From NCBI RefSeq assembly GCF_000691145.1, contig NZ_ASJC01000003.1, forward strand, positions 124,001-188,000: a DNA stretch of 64,000 bases, read 5' to 3'. The position numbers were made by a program, and so were the translations under genes. Positions within the stretch are counted from its first letter, which is position 1, and each line of letters starts with the position of its first letter. Shown here piece by piece: positions 56,246-62,307 of the stretch. Origin of the DNA: Bacillus altitudinis 41KF2b (GTDB lineage Bacteria; Bacillota; Bacilli; Bacillales; Bacillaceae). The notes beneath the pieces were generated by a model. It saw only the letters and a list, made by a program, of their open reading frames with translations. It made no database searches and was not told the DNA's origin.

Positions 56246-56493
56246 ACTCTTTCACCGTCCAATCCCTTTCCAAAAGCTCGTTCGTATTTCTTCTCGATGT
56301 TTCTCATGGCTGCTAATCCACCTCTGTGGAATTCATCTTTACATGCTTCGTAATTACGCTGCTCCCAATTCAGTTCGTTTAAGAAAAGCTTTGAGAATCC
56401 GTCGATCTGCTGATTCTTTTTCTCTATTTCTCTTTTCAAACGTTCGACTTCACCCAAAAGGGCCTCAACGTTCATTTGATCTTTTGATAACAT
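56242..56493 (-). CDS. Hypothetical coiled-coil phage protein
   Basis: 83 residues, N-terminal coiled coil (VEALLGEVERLKREIEKKNQQ). No family recognised. Confidence 0.55.
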   Translation of the reverse strand: MLSKDQMNVEALLGEVERLKREIEKKNQQIDGFSKLFLNELNWEQRNYEACKDEFHRGGLAAMRNIEKKYERAFGKGLDGERV

Positions 56494-56526
56494 CGTGATT
56501 CCTCCCCCGCAGGGGATAAACCCCTG

Positions 56527-56736
56527 CTATCGTTTAGTTTTATAACTGAAATCAAATCTAACTCGGTCAAAACTTCCTTTAATCGTTTCAATGATTGTGT
56601 GACCATGTTCGGGAGCCTCTATGTAATGCGCTGTGTTGTTGATCCCGTCCAGCACGATCACTTGTACCTTGCCTTGTTCAACTAATGTTGTGAAAGGCTC
56701 GTTTTTTGTTAATGAGATAGTCTGCGGTCTATTCAC
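56527..56736 (-). CDS. XtrA/YqaO-like phage protein
   Basis: 69 residues from GTG 56736 (GGAGTGAAGATT); another GTG at 56745 is possible. VQVIVLDGINNTAHYIEAPEHGHTIIETIKG resembles PBSX XtrA and skin YqaO. Function unknown; commonly in early phage regions. Confidence 0.65.
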   Translation of the reverse strand: MNRPQTISLTKNEPFTTLVEQGKVQVIVLDGINNTAHYIEAPEHGHTIIETIKGSFDRVRFDFSYKTKR

Positions 56737-56779
56737 AATCTTCACTCCAATGTGATATAATTAAGGTTCCTAAGTTTAA

Positions 56780-56803
56780 TTACTCACATTGAACTGATGT
56801 GAA
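56780..56803. repeat. Short inverted repeat in an early-gene gap
   Basis: CACAT-TGAACTG-ATGTG dyad in the 70-bp gap before the XtrA-like gene; a related half (CACATTGGAGTG) is nearby at the gene start. Possible protein site. Confidence 0.3.
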
Positions 56804-56806
56804 TTC

Positions 56807-56980
56807 TTACCGCTGAGACTCGACGGATTGATCTGTGCGCTGCCAACGCCAGTCTTTACGTTTGAGTCTCTTTTTATATGGCTTGGGTGGATGTTGCTGC
56901 CTATAAACTGCAAGCTCATCCTCTGACATAACCCACGCTTTCACTGGACCTGCTTTGTATGGATTGTTAACAGTCTCCAA
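56807..56980 (-). CDS. Small basic phage protein
   Basis: 57 residues from TTG 56980 (GAGGAGGTGAGCATA). Ends with a basic region (KPYKKRLKRKDWRWQR). Function unknown. Confidence 0.5.
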   Translation of the reverse strand: METVNNPYKAGPVKAWVMSEDELAVYRQQHPPKPYKKRLKRKDWRWQRTDQSVESQR

Positions 56981-56995
56981 TATGCTCACCTCCTC

Positions 56996-57130
56996 TCATT
57001 CGTCACGCTGCGGAACGTTGAGATTGTAGATTCTTTCGAGTTCTTCGTCTGATAAATTCTCGCAATAATCGCGACCAACGTTTGCGAGACTCAACCACTC
57101 GATCATTAACGCTCTATCGTCACTGCTCAT
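56996..57130 (-). CDS. Small phage protein, BH0509-like
   Basis: 44 residues from ATG 57130, MSSDDRALMIEWLSLANVGRDYCENLSDEELERIYNL; the LSDEELERIY ending is typical of short Bacillus BH0509-type proteins. Start overlaps the stop of the ORF at 57130-57255 (TGATG). Confidence 0.65.
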   Translation of the reverse strand: MSSDDRALMIEWLSLANVGRDYCENLSDEELERIYNLNVPQRDE

Positions 57131-57255
57131 CACTTGATGCCTCCTCTCTTTTTGAGGTGGCGCACGGCTGCTGTCTTTAGCTGTTTCGGACAAGCTTCAT
57201 ATCTCGCAATCACTTCAAGCTGACGCGCTGTGGCTTTCTCAAATGGCAGCAACAA
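57130..57255 (-). CDS. Small phage ORF
   Basis: 41 codons from TTG 57255 (weak RBS), PFEKATARQLEVIARYEACP... to KKRGGIK. The coding pattern is convincing and the stop is coupled to the next gene, but the start is uncertain. Confidence 0.5.
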   Translation of the reverse strand: MLLPFEKATARQLEVIARYEACPKQLKTAAVRHLKKRGGIK

Positions 57256-57772
57256 GGCGCTTTTTTTCTTCACGTAGCTTTTCCCCCTTTCCAAAAATCC
57301 CACCCTTACGTGGTTCGATCTTGCCTAACTCAGCCTGATCTATAATCAGCAACAGGATGTCATCAACCTTGCGTGCTAAACGATTCGCAATATGTCTGAT
57401 CGGCTCATGATCCTGCCACATCTTCCGAAAAGCTATAATGTCCCTCTCGCACCAGATGAAATCGTTTTGCGGGCAAGCATAGTAAACCGGTTGTTGTTCA
57501 AATAGCTTGTTCATATCTCTTTTTTTGTAGTTCATTGTGCATTTTTTGATATACATAGGCTCGTTTGCGCCGACACCGTTCGGTCGCTCCTTGATCTTTC
57601 CTCGTTTACTAAAATCAATCATCAGTATTAACACTTCTTCTGATGGTCGGTTAAATAACTCCGCCATCTCTTCAATCGACCTGCCTTCGTACCAGTAATC
57701 AAGAAAACGTTTAAGGCCAACAATCGTCCATTCAAAATTGACATGATCCAAAATGATTCTAGTAACACTCAT
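57239..57772 (-). CDS. Hypothetical early phage protein with duplicated motif
   Basis: 177 residues. Two related halves: FEWTIVGLKRFLDYWYEGRSIEEMAELFNRPSEEVLILMIDFSKRGKI (about 12-60) and FIWCERDIIAFRKMWQDHEPIRHIANRLARKVDDILLLIIDQAELGKI (about 103-150), each ending in an HTH-like stretch. Possible DNA-binding repeat protein; function unknown. Confidence 0.65.
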   Translation of the reverse strand: MSVTRIILDHVNFEWTIVGLKRFLDYWYEGRSIEEMAELFNRPSEEVLILMIDFSKRGKIKERPNGVGANEPMYIKKCTMNYKKRDMNKLFEQQPVYYACPQNDFIWCERDIIAFRKMWQDHEPIRHIANRLARKVDDILLLIIDQAELGKIEPRKGGIFGKGEKLREEKKRLVAAI

Positions 57773-57924
57773 TTCGCAATTTCCTTTCTCCGTCCGACTT
57801 CTTTATGCACAATATGCATGGATGCTGCCAGATTCTTTTCCACGTGCCAGTAACGAGGGTTCAACCCATTCACTACTAGGATTTTTCTTTCTGAGCGTGT
57901 TGGTTTTCTGCCGCCTTTTCTCAT
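57769..57924 (-). CDS. Small phage protein, DUF6906-like
   Basis: 51 residues: MRKGGRKPTRSERKILVVNG-LNPRYWHVEKN... The pattern 'K-RPTR..K-I...GLNP..W.V....... IVHK..G' is that of DUF6906 phage proteins. Start follows AAGGAGGCGCGCTGAAT; stop overlaps the next gene's start. Confidence 0.7.
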   Translation of the reverse strand: MRKGGRKPTRSERKILVVNGLNPRYWHVEKNLAASMHIVHKEVGRRKEIAK

Positions 57925-58025
57925 ATTCAGCGCGCCTCCTTATGTTTTTTTATATTCGTTCAGACTTATTTGTAGCGATCTATTAAACTATCAACTTTCT
58001 CGGATGTGATTTTGCTTTACACTTC

Positions 58026-58892
58026 CTAGAATGGTAATTCCATCTCGCGTTTGTCTGATGTCTCTTTGAAAACAATGTATTGCTGTTTTTGCATTATCCG
58101 TGATACTAGCTTGCTGTCATACATTTGATATAACTTTTTGCTAGTGAGATTCGTTGTGTAGATCGTAGCCTTGTCCTGTCGTGCGGATGTCACTTTGTAA
58201 ATCAGACGATGAATAAAATCGCTGGCTCTGCTATCCGAGTGTTCTGATCCTGTTTCTGCACCGAGATCGTCGATCACAAGGTAATCAGCATCACCCATGA
58301 GCTGCGTTACATATGATTCCGTATATTTACTCTCTTTGTTGCTGAATGTGTCTTTAATAGCCGAAGCAGCTTCTTCCATGTTGATAAACAAGCATGATTT
58401 TCCCATGTCCTTAGGGTCGTCAGGATCAGGAGGCACATTGAGTGCTTTGAGTGCTGCATAAGCTAGATGACTTTTCCCAACTCCGGGATGACCTTGAAGA
58501 AAAGTGTTGAATACTTCGCCTTGTTTTAAATAACCAACCAGTTCCATCGTGCGACCCTTATTTGCCGTTTCCTCACGCTCGGCCACTTTGTAATTATCAA
58601 ACGTCGCTTGTGCAATGGTTTTGTCTCTGAACATACTGTGTTTTTCAAGCATGTTAAAATTCTTTGTGCGCTGGCTGAACTCTATCTGACTTTCCAAGTC
58701 TCTTTGAAGCTTTTTTTCATTCGCCTCCAGTTCACACCGTGGACAGACCACCTTGCCATTGAGGATCATCATACGAACAGGCTTTACGACATCTTCACTA
58801 CCTCGTGTGAATGTGTGCTTATTACAGTAATCAGAATGGAAGGTCATTCTGGCGTTTAAGGCCTCTGCCGCCACTGATTTGATGCTCTGCAT
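58026..58892 (-). CDS. Replicative helicase loader, DnaC/DnaI-like AAA+ ATPase
   Basis: 288 residues. N-terminal zinc-binding region (DYCNKH ... CPRCE), Walker A GHPGVGKSHLAYAAL, Walker B YLVIDDLGAETG, sensor-like TIYTTNLTS and C-terminal arginine (KLVSRIMQ). Loads host DnaB-type helicase at the phage origin with the organizer protein upstream, whose gene overlaps by 62 bp. Confidence 0.93.
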   Translation of the reverse strand: MQSIKSVAAEALNARMTFHSDYCNKHTFTRGSEDVVKPVRMMILNGKVVCPRCELEANEKKLQRDLESQIEFSQRTKNFNMLEKHSMFRDKTIAQATFDNYKVAEREETANKGRTMELVGYLKQGEVFNTFLQGHPGVGKSHLAYAALKALNVPPDPDDPKDMGKSCLFINMEEAASAIKDTFSNKESKYTESYVTQLMGDADYLVIDDLGAETGSEHSDSRASDFIHRLIYKVTSARQDKATIYTTNLTSKKLYQMYDSKLVSRIMQKQQYIVFKETSDKREMELPF

Positions 58893-59691
58893 TTTTTATC
58901 ACCCCCGCACCTTCATTCAGGTATCCTTCAAACTTGGTTCCAAATAATGTCGTTGGCTGCAAGTATTTATTCATCTTGTCGTCTTTAAGCCATTGATTAG
59001 TTTTTGTAAGGATCACTGTTTTAAAGTCTTCAAACCTGAATCCGTCATTCCAGCGTGCTTTAATTAATCTTTGAGTAGCAGCAGATGTATGTCTGAATGA
59101 CTTCCCTGTCACTTTGTTCAAAAGATCAATAATTAGCTTGAATGGAATTTCTGATTCTTGAGTTTTAAGATCAGCAGTCGGGTTTCCCGACAATATATCT
59201 TTTAATTCTTTATCTTTATCTAATTCTTTATCTATATCTGTTGCGTGACTTGCTGTGACATTGATCGTGACGTCACGTGACATGTTATTTTTTGGTTCTG
59301 CAAGACTTAGTTTTTTTCGTTGTTTTTGCTTTCTCAAGCGATTCTGTTCCCTAATCTTTTCGAGCGCATCTAAATTTTGATGCTTTTCCCAATTACATAT
59401 ACTGATAAAATTCTGATCATTAATTTCAATCATTCCGAACTTTCTAAATGTATCTAATGCCATGCGAACAATTCCTAACGGCCTTCCAAAGATGTGTGCT
59501 AACATTTCGTCTGTATAAGGCACGTTTTCACTTAGATAAATAAAACCAGAAGCGTTAGTTTTACCTGCTTGAGCAAGTAATTTAACCCATATAATCAACA
59601 GAGTGTCAGATTCGGGCATTTGTTCAATGAGTTTGATTTTCTCATCGTCGAACATCTGGGTACTTAATTTCACCCATTTGACTTCCCCCAT
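58831..59691 (-). CDS. Phage replisome organizer / DnaD-like initiator
   Basis: 286 residues. Residues 1-120 are the phage replisome organizer N-terminal winged-helix domain (WVKLSTQMFDDEKIKLIEQMP ... GFIYLSENVPYTDEMLAHIF). A basic linker (RLRKQKQRKKLS) and an iterated DIDKELDKDKELKD stretch follow, then a conserved C-terminal phage domain (LIIDLLNKVTGKSFRHTSAATQRLIKARW). Binds the origin, probably located inside this gene. Confidence 0.9.
   Translation of the reverse strand: MGEVKWVKLSTQMFDDEKIKLIEQMPESDTLLIIWVKLLAQAGKTNASGFIYLSENVPYTDEMLAHIFGRPLGIVRMALDTFRKFGMIEINDQNFISICNWEKHQNLDALEKIREQNRLRKQKQRKKLSLAEPKNNMSRDVTINVTASHATDIDKELDKDKELKDILSGNPTADLKTQESEIPFKLIIDLLNKVTGKSFRHTSAATQRLIKARWNDGFRFEDFKTVILTKTNQWLKDDKMNKYLQPTTLFGTKFEGYLNEGAGVIKNAEHQISGGRGLKRQNDLPF
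59200..59283. repeat. Iterated sequences inside the replisome organizer gene (candidate origin)
   Basis: Two tandem copies of TAATTCTTTATCTxTATC (59204-59239) lie next to five GTGAC units in both orientations (59244-59283: GTGAC, GTGAC, GTGACGTCAC, GTGAC). AT-rich repeats beside short iterons within the initiator gene resemble other phage origins. Confidence 0.4.
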
Positions 59692-59768
59692 CGGTTGATC
59701 CTCCTATTTTTTTCTTAATTAGCTTTTCAATTTGAGCTTGTCCTTCAAAAAAAGGTGAAACAGAAGTT

Positions 59769-59921
59769 TCAAGCCTCTTTATTTTTTTTGTTCTTTTCTT
59801 TTTTTACTGGTGTGTAATAAGGCGCCACAGCCTCAGTGAAAAGTTTTTCTCTGTCTTCTGTTCCAAAGAAAACTTCTCCGAGAAACAGGTTGCTTTTTCT
59901 CTTTTGTTTTTTCTTAGCCAT
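59769..59921 (-). CDS. Small basic phage protein
   Basis: 50 residues, MAKKKQKRKSNLFLGEVFFG... ending in a lysine/asparagine run; RBS GAGGTGATCTTT. First conserved-looking gene of the early replication block. Function unknown. Confidence 0.6.
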   Translation of the reverse strand: MAKKKQKRKSNLFLGEVFFGTEDREKLFTEAVAPYYTPVKKEKNKKNKEA

Positions 59922-60047
59922 AAAGATCACCTCGAAACATAATATGCAATGTGGACAATAGGACTACCCACCAAAATTATTGGTGTTTTTTGTATAAACT
60001 CATTCAATATAGAATTTCATAATAAGCCGTACCTCCTCACCGAAAAT
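59922..60047. other. Leader of the early operon
   Basis: Leftward leader between the Cro-like gene and the early genes. It contains GAGGAGGT followed by a six-codon ORF (MKFYIE, 60022-60002) and a CACCAATAATTTTGGTG hairpin (59971-59987). Possible regulatory leader. Confidence 0.35.
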
Positions 60048-60061
60048 GTTCCTGTAGGAAC
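60048..60061. promoter_or_regulatory. Repressor operator O2
   Basis: GTTCCTGTAGGAAC, a 14-bp perfect palindrome apart from the central GT/TA step, just after the Cro-like gene and before the early operon. Same half-site as O1 at 60291-60304. Confidence 0.75.
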
Positions 60062-60068
60062 TTTGCAA

Positions 60069-60269
60069 TTAAAAAAAATAACCAATATTTAAATTCAACT
60101 TATTACAAAATTGTAGAACACTCTTGATAGTCGGGTTAATTTTATAATTCTCTATCTTAGAGATATAGGAGCTCGTAAATCCCGTTAATTCAGCAAATTC
60201 AATAATGGACATTTTCTTTTCTGAACGAATTTGCTTTATTTTGTTACCGAAAATAATCTTAAAATCCAA
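60069..60269 (-). CDS. Cro-like HTH regulator
   Basis: 66 residues from TTG 60269 (GAGGTGGTG RBS, 7 nt); an ATG at 60287 lies within the operator-proximal leader. HTH_3 domain: IFGNKIKQIRSEKKMSIIEFAELTGFTSSYISKIENYKINP. Divergent from the CI-like repressor, so probably the lytic switch protein. Confidence 0.82.
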   Translation of the reverse strand: MDFKIIFGNKIKQIRSEKKMSIIEFAELTGFTSSYISKIENYKINPTIKSVLQFCNKLNLNIGYFF

Positions 60270-60290
60270 ACCTAAACACCACCTCATAAT

Positions 60291-60304
60291 GTTCCTACAG
60301 GAAC
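60291..60304. promoter_or_regulatory. Repressor operator O1
   Basis: GTTCCTACAGGAAC palindrome immediately downstream of the leftward early promoter (at roughly +4 to +17), the right place to block it. Confidence 0.8.
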
Positions 60305-60314
60305 TTACAAGACA

Positions 60315-60344
60315 AATATAACATCCTGCCTAACGCATTGTAAA
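60315..60344 (-). promoter_or_regulatory. Leftward lytic (early) promoter
   Basis: TTTACA (60344-60339), 18-bp spacer, TATATT (60320-60315) preceded by TG; transcribes the Cro-like gene and overlaps the O1 region at its start. Confidence 0.65.
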
Positions 60345-60383
60345 GTTGTTTTTCTAATTTTTTTCCCAGAGGAAAAAACATGT

Positions 60384-60389
60384 TATAAT
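60384..60389 (+). promoter_or_regulatory. Rightward repressor promoter, extended -10
   Basis: TGT-TATAAT with weak -35 (TTTCCC at 17 bp), 40 bp before the repressor ATG. Confidence 0.6.
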
Positions 60390-60429
60390 AGTATGTATAA
60401 GAAGCTCTACAGAAAGGTGATTGCTGTTT

Positions 60430-60849
60430 ATGGATGATATTAATAAAGTCATAGGGCAAAATCTAGCCGATTTAAGAAAAAGCAGGAGTTTAACACTCGC
60501 TCAAATATCAGAAGAAATAGGGGTTACTCATAGTTATTTATCGAAATTAGAAGCTGGAAAAATAAAAAAGCCGTCATTTGAAAATTTAAATACAATTGCA
60601 AAATATTTTAATGTTGATCTTTCTTATTTCGTAACCAATAAAGATGAACTTAATAAAATGAGTGATGAAGAAAAAGAACTCGTTTTCTCCAGAAAATTAA
60701 GCCTAGATCTCATTGAGAAGACAGATATTATAGATAAACATGGTAATAAAATAACAAAAGATGAAAGAGAATTTATGCTTAATGCACTTGAAAATTATCG
60801 AGAATCTAAAGCGAAGTTTTTAGGAAGTGCTTCCGTAGAAGAAGAATGA
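60430..60849 (+). CDS. CI-like lysogeny repressor (HTH_XRE)
   Basis: 139 residues from ATG 60430 (AAAGGTGA at 9 nt; an upstream in-frame TTG at 60421 is too close to the RBS). N-terminal HTH: IGQNLADLRKSRSLTLAQISEEIGVTHSYLSKLEAGKIKKP. The C-terminus is short and lacks a LexA-type autocleavage domain, so release from repression may use a route other than RecA cleavage. The only rightward gene in the right half of the prophage. Its 3' end is overlapped by the candidate aimX. Confidence 0.88.
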   Translation: MDDINKVIGQNLADLRKSRSLTLAQISEEIGVTHSYLSKLEAGKIKKPSFENLNTIAKYFNVDLSYFVTNKDELNKMSDEEKELVFSRKLSLDLIEKTDIIDKHGNKITKDEREFMLNALENYRESKAKFLGSASVEEE

Positions 60850-60914
60850 GATGGTTCTTCTTTTTTTGTTTGTTTTGATACCTTTTTAAGTAATTCCTCA
60901 TAAATAATTGACAT
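60795..60914 (-). CDS. Candidate aimX small ORF, antisense to the repressor 3' end
   Basis: 39 codons, MSIIYEELLKKVSKQTKKEE... SR, with a good RBS (AGGGGGA, 6 nt). It starts after an AimR-type operator and a TATAAT promoter, at the place aimX occupies downstream of aimP in arbitrium phages. Its last 18 codons lie on the opposite strand of the repressor gene. Either the peptide or the RNA could act. I do not recognise the protein sequence. Confidence 0.6.
   Translation of the reverse strand: MSIIYEELLKKVSKQTKKEEPSHSSSTEALPKNFALDSR
60839..60867 (+). terminator. Weak terminator of the repressor gene
   Basis: AAGAAGAA-TGAGATGG-TTCTTCTTTTTTT on the plus strand, overlapping the repressor stop. 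Confidence 0.55.
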
Positions 60915-60947
60915 AATATATCCCCCTAAACAAGAACATACATTCTC

Positions 60948-60953
60948 ATTATA
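60948..60953 (-). promoter_or_regulatory. -10 box of the candidate aimX promoter
   Basis: TATAAT read leftward, 34 bp before the small ORF. The -35 (TTTCAA at 17 bp) is poor, as expected of a promoter needing an activator bound just upstream. Confidence 0.6.
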
Positions 60954-60977
60954 TTGTATTTTTTATCTTTTTGAAAG

Positions 60978-61014
60978 AGTTTCCTGTTTTTAAGATTTCG
61001 CAAAACAGGAAACT
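60978..61014. promoter_or_regulatory. Inverted repeat, probable AimR operator
   Basis: Perfect 13-bp arms AGTTTCCTGTTTT / AAAACAGGAAACT separated by 11 bp. The outer six bases of each arm (AGTTTC / GAAACT) are exactly 25 bp apart, the spacing I recall for SPbeta/phi3T AimR operators. Centre is about 55 bp upstream of the predicted aimX start. The arms also carry TTCCTGT, the half-site of the repressor palindromes. A plus-strand hairpin function is a fallback reading. Confidence 0.65.
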
Positions 61015-61028
61015 TCTCTTTAAAACAC

Positions 61029-61062
61029 GAAAGACGTTACCATTTCTGGTAGCGTCTTTTTT
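61029..61062 (+). terminator. Terminator between repressor side and aimP
   Basis: AAAGACGTTACCA-TTTC-TGGTAGCGTCTTTTTT; strong on the plus strand, mismatched and with a poorer T run on the minus strand, so the aimR-aimP transcript may partly read through into aimX. Confidence 0.75.
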
Positions 61063-61183
61063 ACATGCCTACTTTTACATCTTTAGTTTGATAAACAGTT
61101 TCTTTTGCTGACATAGTGGTTTGGTACCCTGATACAAACAGAATAACGCTGGCTAAAATCAGCACTTTAGTAAATTTTTTCAT
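61061..61183 (-). CDS. aimP: Arbitrium-type pre-pro-peptide AimP
   Basis: 40 residues. Basic N-terminus and hydrophobic signal segment (KKFTKVLILASVILFVSG), then a short polar C-terminus ending KETVYQTKDVKVGM. RBS AGGAGGTGAATGC. It is 18 bp after aimR, the fixed arrangement of receptor and peptide. In known systems the last six residues are the secreted signal, commonly with Gly at position 5; here that would be DVKVGM, although most known peptides end in GA or GG. Confidence 0.8.
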   Translation of the reverse strand: MKKFTKVLILASVILFVSGYQTTMSAKETVYQTKDVKVGM

Positions 61184-61201
61184 GCATTCACCTCCTGACT
61201 A

Positions 61202-62290
61202 TTAGAGTTTATAGTCTAGTTCCAATTTTTGCAACTCTAATTTAGGAATGTTAGCTCTGAAATACTCTCGTTTTTCTGAGAAATAGTGAAGCGATAAAAG
61301 AATTTTATCTGCTCTAGCTTCCTTAATTCCATCGAATAAGTACGCATAGGGCTTAAGACGCCCATCACTATAATAATCAGATAATACACTGTGATTCTTT
61401 AATTTACTGGTAAAATCAGAAACGTTATATCTTGAATCTATACTAGCTTTCCAATAATACTGGAGAATTGCAATTTCCTCTTTATTTTGAATAATCTCAT
61501 CTACTCTTTCTGGATGCTGCTCCATGAGATTTAAAAATATGTTGTAATACGCAATCGATTTTTCATAAGATGTTAAGAAATAAGAGAGTGCCAACAAATG
61601 GTTAGCGGTTATCTCATGACTTTCACTCACTTTATTTTCAAGAAGTGATTTAGCTGCGAGTCTTGCAAGTTCAACATTGTTTTCTTGCTTTAAATATACA
61701 TTAGCTAATACCTCATCTATTCTTGCACTGAAGCTTTTCCTAAGAAATGGATCTTTGATTTTAGTTATGTATGATCCTGCTTTACTAATATAAAAGTGAG
61801 CCATATCGTATTTTCCTAAATTATAGTAACCATAAGTTTCAAGGATTAGTAATAATGCTTTTGCCTCCATGGATTTAAAATTATTATTACGTAACTTACT
61901 GATATGTTGCATGTTAAAATTTCCTCTATAATTTAGAATCCATTTGTAAAGTGAACAAGGTTCCGGCGTAACCGCTGAGTATTCTACAATCAAGTATCTC
62001 ATAACATCAAACATTTTTTGTGTATAACAATACTCCAAAGCACAAAACAAATACTTTTTATCAATACCGCTTTTGCAGTAATCTCCCATCAACTCTTTTT
62101 CTTTTTCTGGAAGTATGCAATTAACAGCCTCTATCACCATCCAGAAAGCTATCTCTTTTCCAGATAAGAATTTGCTCATGTAACCCTTAGTAATGCCAAT
62201 TTTTTTTGCGATATCTAACTGAGTCATTTCAGATGAAATTAATCTGTCTTTGAGAATTTCCCCTATTTCTTTTTTTGCAACTACACTCAT
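61202..62290 (-). CDS. aimR: AimR-family lysis-lysogeny receptor
   Basis: 362 residues from ATG 62290 (GAAAGGTGATCAT RBS; a longer in-frame start at 62311 is rejected). N-terminal HTH (MTQLDIAKKIGITKGYMSKFLSG) then helical TPR-like repeats to the C-terminus. The phrases KEKELMGDYC, ALEYC and the ending PKLELQKLELDYKL match SPbeta/phi3T AimR (YELMKDYC, ALEYA, LPLLELQKM). In those phages AimR activates aimX until the AimP peptide binds it. First gene inside the right end, 17 bp after the interrupted gerE frame stops. Confidence 0.88.
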   Translation of the reverse strand: MSVVAKKEIGEILKDRLISSEMTQLDIAKKIGITKGYMSKFLSGKEIAFWMVIEAVNCILPEKEKELMGDYCKSGIDKKYLFCALEYCYTQKMFDVMRYLIVEYSAVTPEPCSLYKWILNYRGNFNMQHISKLRNNNFKSMEAKALLLILETYGYYNLGKYDMAHFYISKAGSYITKIKDPFLRKSFSARIDEVLANVYLKQENNVELARLAAKSLLENKVSESHEITANHLLALSYFLTSYEKSIAYYNIFLNLMEQHPERVDEIIQNKEEIAILQYYWKASIDSRYNVSDFTSKLKNHSVLSDYYSDGRLKPYAYLFDGIKEARADKILLSLHYFSEKREYFRANIPKLELQKLELDYKL

Positions 62291-62307
62291 ATGATCACCT
62301 TTCAAAA

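Noticed and set aside
61061..62290. Rap-Phr phosphatase/peptide pair
   Set aside because: The receptor begins with a DNA-binding HTH and shares phrases with AimR; Rap proteins lack an HTH and have a different N-terminal bundle.
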